NCBI GenBank assembly: GCA_009668225.1
Contig: WJYK01000003.1
Location: forward strand, 62,001 to 126,000
From: Enterobacteriaceae bacterium RIT693
GTDB lineage: Bacteria; Pseudomonadota; Gammaproteobacteria; Enterobacterales; Enterobacteriaceae
Reading direction: 5' to 3'
DNA length: 64,000 nucleotides
Shown here: one piece after another, positions 54,209-61,499 of the stretch
Layout: every line of letters begins with the position of its first letter
How positions within the stretch are numbered: the stretch's first letter is position 1
Notes under the pieces: generated by a model
The model's input: the letters and a program-made list of their open reading frames with translations, nothing else
What the model was told of the DNA's origin: nothing
The model's database searches: none
Translations under genes and position numbers: made by a program

Positions 54209-54445
54209 TTAACGCTGGATAAGGTAGCGAATAGTGGGGCCATCCTGCTGAATATCCAGCACCGTATAACCGTGGTTTTTGGCGTCCAGCGGGATGTTAT
54301 TGATAGACTGCGGGCAGTCGCTCACCACTTCCAGAATCTCGCCTTTTTTCAGCTGAGGCATCGCCTCAAGCGTGGCGACGGCCGGGTAAGGGCAGGGCTC
54401 CCCCACCATGTCCAGGCGGTAGTCAGGGACGATATTCTGGCTCAT
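54209..54445 (-). CDS. yedF: YedF, TusA-family sulfur-carrier-like protein
   Basis: 78 residues, nearly identical to E. coli YedF, with the TusA/SirA CPxP motif GEPCPYPAVATLE (catalytic Cys). Family members relay sulfur as persulfide. The start overlaps the yedE stop by four bases, linking it to the transporter, as in YeeE/YedE-TusA thiosulfate uptake pairs. Confidence 0.94.
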   Translation of the reverse strand: MSQNIVPDYRLDMVGEPCPYPAVATLEAMPQLKKGEILEVVSDCPQSINNIPLDAKNHGYTVLDIQQDGPTIRYLIQR

Positions 54446-55656
54446 ACGATTTCTCCTGTTGTGGCGTTAATGGCCTGGTTTTTACGGCGGAAGAAGCGTT
54501 TTTCCCAGCCGACAATCAGCAGATAAGCGGCCAGCAGCATCAGATAGGTGACCAGCAGCCCACCGAGCGGGCCAAAGATATTCAGCAGGTTTATTTTATC
54601 CCAGCGGGTCGCCAGCGCAGGGGAGATATCATCCCAGAACCAGGCCAGCAGCGTTGAGCCGATAACGTTGCCGAGACCAACCCACCAGTAATGCACCTGA
54701 CCTTCAACCGCGCGGTACATCCAGCCGGTTTCACACCCGCCTGCCAGCACGATGCCAAAGCCAAACAGCAGGCCGCCGATAACCGCGTTCGGCCCTGCCC
54801 ACATGATTTTGGCTTCCACGCCAAGCTGCACATAGCTGAAAATGCCGATGGCGCTGACCGCCATCCCCAGAATAATGGCTTTGGCCATGTGGGTTCGTCC
54901 GGTTATCCACATATCGCGGAAGGCCGAGGTGAAACAAATTTGGGCGCGTTCAATGAGTAGCCCAAAGCCGACGCCAAACAGCATGGCGAGGCCGAGTTTC
55001 GGCTGGTTTATGGCGGTGAGGCCCGCCCAGCCGAGCATGCCGATAAACACCAGCATTCCGATGCGGAAGCGGCGCTTAGCCCGTCCTGGCTGCTGCGTGA
55101 GCGGGGAGGCGGCGGAGACTTTTTGCAGCTTGACCGGAATGCGGAACATCGGCAGCAGCGTGAAGCGCGCGCCAAACCAGCAACCGATGGCGGTCGCAAG
55201 GGCGAAGAACCAGGCGTGCAGTGAGAACTGAGGGATCCCGGTAAAGAAAGCCGCGAGGTTACAGCCCATCGCAAGCCTTGCACCAAAGCCTGCAATAATG
55301 CCGCCAAGTACGGCCTGAAGGATGCGAATGCGGTGCTGCGGTAGGCGCAGTTTTACATTATTGGCCCACAGCGCCGCGGCGAAGCAGCCGCCGAACATGC
55401 CGATAATCATCATGCCATCGATGCGGGTCAGTGGGCTGCCGTCGAGATGAATCAGCTTGTAGTAACCCCATTCTTCGGCGTGAACGCCCATTAGCTGGAG
55501 GAGCTGGCCGCCCCAGCGGGTGAATTCCCCGGTGACGGCCCAGAACGTGCCGGTAATGCCGAAGTAGTAGGTGGAGAGGATCCCGGCCGCAATCACGGCG
55601 GGCATTGGTTTCCAGAAGGTTACCAGGTATTGCTGTTTAAAGGAGTGCCAGGTCAT
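54442..55656 (-). CDS. yedE: YedE, YeeE/YedE-family membrane transporter
   Basis: 404 residues, many hydrophobic segments in the internally duplicated YeeE/YedE fold. Conserved Gly-Cys motifs are present (LAMGCNLAAFFTG and LAGGCETGWMYRA). Homologues (TsuA) import thiosulfate through conserved cysteines; YedE has been linked to selenium or sulfur metabolism. It is co-transcribed with yedF. The ligand is not proven. Confidence 0.92.
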   Translation of the reverse strand: MTWHSFKQQYLVTFWKPMPAVIAAGILSTYYFGITGTFWAVTGEFTRWGGQLLQLMGVHAEEWGYYKLIHLDGSPLTRIDGMMIIGMFGGCFAAALWANNVKLRLPQHRIRILQAVLGGIIAGFGARLAMGCNLAAFFTGIPQFSLHAWFFALATAIGCWFGARFTLLPMFRIPVKLQKVSAASPLTQQPGRAKRRFRIGMLVFIGMLGWAGLTAINQPKLGLAMLFGVGFGLLIERAQICFTSAFRDMWITGRTHMAKAIILGMAVSAIGIFSYVQLGVEAKIMWAGPNAVIGGLLFGFGIVLAGGCETGWMYRAVEGQVHYWWVGLGNVIGSTLLAWFWDDISPALATRWDKINLLNIFGPLGGLLVTYLMLLAAYLLIVGWEKRFFRRKNQAINATTGEIV

Positions 55657-55851
55657 GGTTTTCGCCTCTGAACTCAGAAGAACGTGCCGCTATGGGCAGA
55701 AGAAGGCGCAATCATACGCCCATCTTTTTAGCTTAACAGGCTGAAAAGATGAAAAAACAATCTGGATCAATTTTCATACCCCGGGAGGAATAGCTGGCGA
55801 GGGCAGGGCTTTAATGCCAAAATTATTTTTTCTCCGCAGTCAGGATAGACG

Positions 55852-56271
55852 ATGAAGAAGGTTTTACTTTTGGCAGCGCTGGTAGCACTGAGTGGCTGCG
55901 TCGAGGTTAGAGATTATGGGCAGGTCGTGCGCACCGAAGCGCCTGCTGGTCTGGCAGGTTTCTGGCAGTCAACCGGCCCACAGAGCGAGTTGGTTAGCCC
56001 GGAGGCGATTGCCTCGCTGGTGGTGACGGCGGAAGGCGATACGCTTGACTGTCGCCAGTGGCAGCGGGTGATTGCGGTTCCAGGAAAACTGACGCATCTG
56101 TCTGGCGACCTGCGCAACGTAACCGTTAAGCGTGAAATTTATGCTATTGGGCGTAACGGCGATACGCTGGAGTACGCTGGAATGACGTTAAAGCGTGTTG
56201 ATCGTTTGACGACGGAGTGCGCTGATTTCCTCGCCAAACACCCTTTGGACAGTAAGTTAACCAAAGAGTAA
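55852..56271 (+). CDS. yedD: YedD lipoprotein
   Basis: 139 residues with a lipoprotein signal (MKKVLLLAALVALSGC; lipidated Cys16). The mature domain matches E. coli YedD (137); function unknown, an envelope-stress-related lipoprotein regulated by Cpx in E. coli. It is divergent from yedE. Confidence 0.92.
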   Translation: MKKVLLLAALVALSGCVEVRDYGQVVRTEAPAGLAGFWQSTGPQSELVSPEAIASLVVTAEGDTLDCRQWQRVIAVPGKLTHLSGDLRNVTVKREIYAIGRNGDTLEYAGMTLKRVDRLTTECADFLAKHPLDSKLTKE

Positions 56272-56281
56272 GAGAAGAACG

Positions 56282-56375
56282 CCCCTCACCCTAACCCTCT
56301 CCCCAAAGTGGAGAGGGAATTTATCGAAGGCCTGATTACCCGCTCTCCCTCCGGGCGAGGGGCCGGGGTGAGGGG
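56282..56375. repeat. imperfect palindromic intergenic repeat
   Basis: CCCCTCACC and GGTGAGGGG pair across the element; inside lies CCCTCTCC/GGAGAGGG. The element CCCTCACCCTAACCCTCTCCCC is a widespread bacterial intergenic repeat. It lies between convergent yedD and amyA and can act as a bidirectional terminator. Confidence 0.75.
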
Positions 56376-56379
56376 TTAT

Positions 56380-57867
56380 TTACAGCACATCCTCAAGTAC
56401 CCAGACGCTGACGCTGCCGCCGTTACAGGTAAAGGTTGCGGTGCCGGCTGAATCGGTGACAACACTCTCTTCGCGGTTGCTGAGATAATCACGCCAGCTT
56501 TTCTCACCGAAGTTTTCGCCTAAGGTCAGCGTTTTTTCGCCGTCATCTCCGTTAGTCATGATGACCACACAGCCCGGCGCCTCAGCAGTACCGCTGCGGC
56601 TAAAGGCGATGCAGTTAGGATGATCGAACCACAGCGTCTGTACACCATGGGCGAAGCGCTCGCGGGCGTGAATCAGGTCATCCAGTTGTTCAATGACCGG
56701 CATATCAATGTGATAATTCTGGCCGTCCCCGCCTTCATCGTCGTAGCTCGCACCGAAGAGATCGGGGTAGAACACCGAGGGAACGCCGTTTTCACGCAGC
56801 AGGATTAGCGCATAGGCCAGCGGTTTAAACCAGGCCTCGACGGGGGCTTCAAGCGCCTGTAACGGCTGTGTGTCGTGGTTAGCCACCAGCGTGACGGCGT
56901 GGAACGGATCGGCCTCAACCAGCGTGCCGGTGAAGATCTGACTCATGTCATAGTCACGCCCAAGCCTTGATGCTTCGTGGAATTTCATCTGCAGCGGGGC
57001 GTCAAACAGCATCGTTTTGCCCTCAACCTGGGTAATGTATTCCTGCAGTTTGTCCACCTCATGTGACCAGTATTCGGCGACGATAAACAGCGGCTCCTCC
57101 GCCACCTGCTGCACGTGCTCAATCCACTCTTTATAAAACCAGGCGGGAATGTGTTTGACCGCATCCAGTCGGAAACCGCTGCAATGGGTTTGCTCCATAA
57201 CCCAGCGCGCCCAGTACTTCAGCTCTTCAGTCACCGCATGGTTGCGAAAATCAATATTTTCGCCCATCAGGTAGTCAAAGTTGCCGAGCTCGTCGTCAAC
57301 CTGGTCGTTCCAGCCTTCGCCGGTGTAATCATTGATGATTTTAAAGATGCCGTCTTCATCGGGATTTTCAATATGGTCGACGCCGCTAAAGCATTTGTAA
57401 TCCCAGATAAACTGCGAGTATTGTCCGGCCCGTGCGGGGAAGGTGTAGCGTGTCCAGGCCTCGCATTCGATGACCTCTGATGAGATCTCGTTTCGGTTCT
57501 CTTCGTTGACGCGGTTGACGCGAATCTTCTCCTTTTCGTCAGCGCCCATTTTGTGATTCACCACGACGTCCAGCAGTACCGCGATATTGTTCTCCCGCAG
57601 GGCCTGAATGGCCGACAGCAGCTGGGCTTTATCGCCGTATTTGGTGGCCACGCTGCCTTTTTGGTCAAATTCGCCCAGGTCAAAAAGATCATAACAGTCG
57701 TAGCCAACCGAATAGCCGCCCGCGCTTCCTTTATAAGCGGGAGGGAGCCAAACCATATTGATGCCGATGTCGCTGAGGCTGGTTGCCCGGTTTGCCACTT
57801 CTGACCAAAGCTTACCGTCGCCGGGGGAATACCAGTGGAAAAACTGTAATAGGGTGGGGTTTGTCAT
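56380..57867 (-). CDS. amyA: AmyA, cytoplasmic alpha-amylase
   Basis: 495 residues, the length of E. coli AmyA. A GH13 barrel without signal peptide: [16 protein letters not shown] start, [19 protein letters not shown] with the nucleophile Asp, and [14 protein letters not shown]. It hydrolyses maltodextrins and glycogen inside the cell. It lies between the flagellar genes fliT and yedD as in E. coli. Confidence 0.97.
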   Translation of the reverse strand: MTNPTLLQFFHWYSPGDGKLWSEVANRATSLSDIGINMVWLPPAYKGSAGGYSVGYDCYDLFDLGEFDQKGSVATKYGDKAQLLSAIQALRENNIAVLLDVVVNHKMGADEKEKIRVNRVNEENRNEISSEVIECEAWTRYTFPARAGQYSQFIWDYKCFSGVDHIENPDEDGIFKIINDYTGEGWNDQVDDELGNFDYLMGENIDFRNHAVTEELKYWARWVMEQTHCSGFRLDAVKHIPAWFYKEWIEHVQQVAEEPLFIVAEYWSHEVDKLQEYITQVEGKTMLFDAPLQMKFHEASRLGRDYDMSQIFTGTLVEADPFHAVTLVANHDTQPLQALEAPVEAWFKPLAYALILLRENGVPSVFYPDLFGASYDDEGGDGQNYHIDMPVIEQLDDLIHARERFAHGVQTLWFDHPNCIAFSRSGTAEAPGCVVIMTNGDDGEKTLTLGENFGEKSWRDYLSNREESVVTDSAGTATFTCNGGSVSVWVLEDVL

Positions 57868-57934
57868 CTCGTCCGTGCTCCAGAAGTCATTTAGCTGACC
57901 TCTGGAGTATGGTGCAAATCATCAAAAACGTAGT

Positions 57935-58297
57935 CTATTGATTAAAATCCAGCGGGAAAAGAACATTCCCGGAGAGTTCTCCATAGGCACTGGTCAGTGA
58001 TTTTTGCCTTCCGGATTGGTCTATCAACTCGCGTAATTCTTCCATTCGTCCCTTCAGGAGAACCTTTAGCTCGGCTTCATTCGCCAGAATGCTGGCGAGG
58101 ATCTCTTTAGCCTTATCCTGATAATAAGTATTACCCGGAGAAAGAGGATGACGGGCAATCTCCTCCACCAGCGTAATGTACTTAATTTCCTGTTCGATCA
58201 GCTCATCCCATTTCCCGGAGTGAGCCAGGTTGAGCATCGTGTAACTTAGCGCCTGAAGCGCCTGCCAGTGATTAAGGGATGAGATGAAATCATTCAT
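57935..58297 (-). CDS. fliT: FliT, flagellar chaperone for FliD
   Basis: 120 residues, helical. FliT is the export chaperone of the cap protein FliD and, when free, antagonises FlhDC. The start coincides with the fliS stop (one-base overlap). It is the last gene of fliDST. Confidence 0.93.
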   Translation of the reverse strand: MNDFISSLNHWQALQALSYTMLNLAHSGKWDELIEQEIKYITLVEEIARHPLSPGNTYYQDKAKEILASILANEAELKVLLKGRMEELRELIDQSGRQKSLTSAYGELSGNVLFPLDFNQ

Positions 58298-58707
58298 CAG
58301 AAAGAATCCTGCGTGGGTGAGGTTCCAGGGCCAATTTGCTTCCAGGCACTCGCAATATTGTTCAGCAACGCCTCAACTTCATTGATGATGCTGACGTCGT
58401 TATAGAGGTTCGCCTGCAGCAGGCGTTGAACCATATACTCATAAAGCGCCGAGAGGTTGTGCGGAAGTTCACCACCCACTTCCATGTTAAGCCCAGCCTT
58501 TAGCCCATTATCAATAATGTTAATTGCCCTGGTGATGGCCTGCCCTTTGGCAGCGGTCTCATTTTGCTCAATAAAGAGGCGTGCCCTGATCAGGGCACTG
58601 AGTGCCCCATCAAAAAGAATGACCACCAGTTGATGTGGACTGGCGCTCAAGACCGCCGTTTCAAGCCCTACGCTTTGGTAAGCCTGAACACCAGAGTTGC
58701 TATACAT
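58297..58707 (-). CDS. fliS: FliS, flagellin chaperone
   Basis: 136 residues, helical bundle (YQSVGLETAVLSASPHQLVVILFDGALSALIRAR is typical). FliS binds the FliC C-terminus and prevents early polymerisation. It lies nine bases after fliD. Confidence 0.96.
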   Translation of the reverse strand: MYSNSGVQAYQSVGLETAVLSASPHQLVVILFDGALSALIRARLFIEQNETAAKGQAITRAINIIDNGLKAGLNMEVGGELPHNLSALYEYMVQRLLQANLYNDVSIINEVEALLNNIASAWKQIGPGTSPTQDSF

Positions 58708-58716
58708 ACCAGCTCC

Positions 58717-60141
58717 TTAGCTGCTCTTATTAAATTGTTGAGTCAGGTAGCTTGACGTGTTGTTCAGCTGGTTGACCAACGTGTTAAGACTGGTGAACTG
58801 AGCCTTGTAGCGAGCCATGGTGGCATCAATCGAGGCCGACATTTTGTCGTAGTTGTCGCTCAGGGTTTTCAGCGTACTGTTGATCCCGTCTTTTGCGTTC
58901 TGGATAACGCCGCTGCTGCCTGACGTGGTGCTTAACATGGCGGTCAACGTGTTATTCATTTGGGTTGCAAAGCCGGTGGTTTTTCCGTCACCAATAAAAT
59001 AGGCCTGTACCGCCTGAGGGTTGTCGGACAGCGCTTTGGTTAATGCCGCGTCGTCGACTTTCAGGTTGCCCAGCGTGCCGTCTGCGCCGGTCATCGTGTC
59101 CTGGTTCACGCCAATCTGGCTCATGATAGCTATGGCGCCACTTTGTACGTTGGTCAGCTGGCTGCGAAGCTGAGACTGAACCGAACGTACGGTACTGTCG
59201 CCCAGCAGCGCGCCGTTGTTGGAAGACTGATCGTTGCCCGGATCGACCTTGACGTACTTAGTCAGGCTGGTAATGGTTGACTGCAGCGCGTTGTAGGCGG
59301 TGACCCAGTTATTGATGGCCTTTTTGTTTGCGTCTGTTGCGCGATCAACGGTCAGCGTTTCGTCTGCAGTACTTTGTGATTTCAGGGTGAAGGTCATACC
59401 AGGGAAGGCGTCAGAAATGGTGTTTGACTGACGTTCAATCTTGATATTGTTCACCGTTACCACGGCATTCTGTGAATTGGTTAAGACGTTCAGCGCGCCA
59501 GTTTTGCTGGTAGAGTCGTAGCCAATTTTGCCCTGAAGGGTGTCGTCCCCGGTCACTTTGACCGTCATATCGCTGTTCTGACCCGTGGTTTTTGAGGTCA
59601 GCATCAGGCGGTAATCGCCGTCGCTGGCTTTTACCACGCTCGCGGTGACGTTGCCGTTGGCCTTATTAATGGCACCAGCAATCCCGTTCAGGGAGGTATC
59701 CCCATCGGCCAGGTTTACCGTCAGCGGGGTAGTGGTTCCCGGTTGCGTAATGGTGAGCGTGCGCGTACCGCCGGTTGTGCTGCCCAGCTGCTCGGTCCCG
59801 GTAGCGTAGCTGCCGGACGTCAGCACCTGTGCTTTGGCAATCTGATTTACGTTGACGATAAAGTTGCCTGGCGTAGCGCTACTGTCTGTCGTGACGTTAA
59901 ACGCTGTATTGGTGCTGCTGACAGTTGTTGAGCTCCAGGTGTCTTTGTTGCCCAGTGCAGCGGTCGCCGTCTGCAGACTTTGCAATGCACTCTGCAGTTT
60001 CCCATAAGCGCTCAACTGGGCATTATAGGTCGCTTGCTGATTGGTAATTGTGGTCAGTTTGGTTTTTTCAGCAGCTTCCAATTTGTCGTAGAGATCGGAC
60101 AATCCCAGACTGTTCCCTGCGTTGAGATTACTGATTCCAGC
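58717..60141 (-). CDS. fliD: FliD, filament cap protein (HAP2)
   Basis: 474 residues. The N-terminal MAGISNLNAGNSLGLSDLYDKLEAAEKTKL and C-terminal coiled coil are conserved; the middle is variable. FliD caps the filament and helps flagellin fold. ATG 60141 is chosen because the protein then starts as in E. coli and GAGGA precedes it; six codons further upstream are open. A sigma-28 promoter lies 42 bases upstream. Confidence 0.96.
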   Translation of the reverse strand, partial: AGISNLNAGNSLGLSDLYDKLEAAEKTKLTTITNQQATYNAQLSAYGKLQSALQSLQTATAALGNKDTWSSTTVSSTNTAFNVTTDSSATPGNFIVNVNQIAKAQVLTSGSYATGTEQLGSTTGGTRTLTITQPGTTTPLTVNLADGDTSLNGIAGAINKANGNVTASVVKASDGDYRLMLTSKTTGQNSDMTVKVTGDDTLQGKIGYDSTSKTGALNVLTNSQNAVVTVNNIKIERQSNTISDAFPGMTFTLKSQSTADETLTVDRATDANKKAINNWVTAYNALQSTITSLTKYVKVDPGNDQSSNNGALLGDSTVRSVQSQLRSQLTNVQSGAIAIMSQIGVNQDTMTGADGTLGNLKVDDAALTKALSDNPQAVQAYFIGDGKTTGFATQMNNTLTAMLSTTSGSSGVIQNAKDGINSTLKTLSDNYDKMSASIDATMARYKAQFTSLNTLVNQLNNTSSYLTQQFNKSS

Positions 60142-60182
60142 CATACATGTCTTCCTCAAAGTCGATGGGTAGTTTCAGTCAG

Positions 60183-60209
60183 TTATCGGCGAGCTGATGA
60201 AAAAGTTTA
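60183..60209 (-). promoter_or_regulatory. sigma-28 (FliA) promoter of fliDST
   Basis: On the minus strand TAAA, 15 bases, then GCCGATAA, an exact match to the FliA consensus spacing and -10 box. It lies 42 bases before the fliD ATG. Confidence 0.9.
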
Positions 60210-60453
60210 CTGTGAAATAAAAAAAATAATCAGCGGAATAGGCGGGTGGGATTGAGGCTTATAAAGCGATTGTGTCATCTTCTTGCCTTAATATATGTCT
60301 ACTTGCCCTGGCGGACGAAATATATTGTCACAGACGTTCCGTTCGTATCCTGTTTCTAATATTAGTCCGACACAGTACCTTGTTGATAAAGTCGTTCTTT
60401 GAAGTTTTAATTCCTTTAAAATCATTGTGTTGAAATTTTTTTATGATTAATTC

Positions 60454-60480
60454 TAAAGTTGGAACAGAGGACGTCGATAA
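60454..60480 (+). promoter_or_regulatory. sigma-28 (FliA) promoter of fliC
   Basis: TAAA (60454-60457), 15 bases, then GTCGATAA (60473-60480), one base off the GCCGATAA consensus. It lies about 75 bases before the fliC ATG. Confidence 0.9.
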
Positions 60481-60554
60481 CCTTGTTGACGGTGAGAGAC
60501 GCCGTGAGTGTTAGGCACCGAACCTAAACCCCAAATTTTTAAGGAATTAAAACT

Positions 60555-61403
60555 ATGTCAGTTATCAATACTAACCTGCTGTCCCTGAGCACTCAGAACA
60601 ACCTGAACAAATCTCAGTCTGCACTGGGTACTGCTATCGAGCGTCTGTCTTCCGGTCTGAAAATCAACAGCGCTAAAGATGATGCAGCAGGCCAGGCGAT
60701 TGCCAACCGTATGACCGCTCAGATCAAAGGGATGACTCAGGCTTCCAGCAACACCAACGACGGTATCTCCCTGATTCAGACTACCGAAGGTAACCTGAAC
60801 GAAATCAACACCAACTTACAGCGTATCCGTGAACTGTCTGTTAAAGCAGCGAACGGCACGAACCAGCAGAGCGACCTGGATTCCATCAACACGGAAATCA
60901 ACCAGCGTCTGCAGGAAATCAACCGTATCTCTGGCTCCGCTAACTTCAACGGCAAAAACCTGCTGGACGGTTCTGCAACCGGCGGCGTGAGCATTCAGGT
61001 TGGCGCAAACACCTCGGCTAACGACCGTATCTCTATCGGTAGCGACTCCCTGATCAACGCCAGCGCAAGCGGCCTGGCTTCTGGCACCGTTCTGACCGGT
61101 ACCGTTAATATTGCTACCTCCGGTGGCGCAAGCGATGTAACTAAAGCTGTTGATACCGCTCTGACCGCAGTGAACAACGCACGTTCTAACCTGGGTGCGC
61201 TGCAGAACCGCTTCGAGTCTACTATCAACAACCTGAACAACTCCATCACCAACCTGTCTGCCGCACAGTCCCGTATTCAGGATGCTGACTACGCGACCGA
61301 AGTTTCCAACATGAGCCGCGCGCAGATCCTGCAGCAGGCGGGGACTTCCGTGCTGTCTCAGGCAAACCAGGTTCCACAGGCGATGCTGTCCCTGCTGCGT
61401 TAA
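60555..61403 (+). CDS. fliC: FliC, short flagellin
   Basis: 282 residues, much shorter than E. coli K-12 FliC (498). The N-terminal (residues 1-140, AQVINTNLLSL-type start and SGLKINSAKDDAAGQAIANR) and C-terminal (about 190-282, NNARSNLGALQNRFESTINNLNN, MSRAQILQQAG) D0/D1 segments are complete. Only about 50 residues lie between them, so the outer D2/D3 domains are essentially absent. Codon use is strongly biased, as for a very abundant protein. AAGGAATTAAAACT precedes the ATG. Expressed from a sigma-28 promoter and followed by a terminator. Confidence 0.97.
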   Translation: MSVINTNLLSLSTQNNLNKSQSALGTAIERLSSGLKINSAKDDAAGQAIANRMTAQIKGMTQASSNTNDGISLIQTTEGNLNEINTNLQRIRELSVKAANGTNQQSDLDSINTEINQRLQEINRISGSANFNGKNLLDGSATGGVSIQVGANTSANDRISIGSDSLINASASGLASGTVLTGTVNIATSGGASDVTKAVDTALTAVNNARSNLGALQNRFESTINNLNNSITNLSAAQSRIQDADYATEVSNMSRAQILQQAGTSVLSQANQVPQAMLSLLR

Positions 61404-61434
61404 TTTTAACGCCAGACGCAGTTCTAAGAAAAAA

Positions 61435-61455
61435 CCCGGCATCTGCCGGGTTTTT
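61435..61455 (+). terminator. terminator after fliC
   Basis: CCCGGC-ATCT-GCCGGG followed by TTTTT, 32 bases after the fliC stop. Confidence 0.92.
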
Positions 61456-61499
61456 GTTTCACACTCGCGACATCGTTCTTATGATTAAAAACGGAAACT

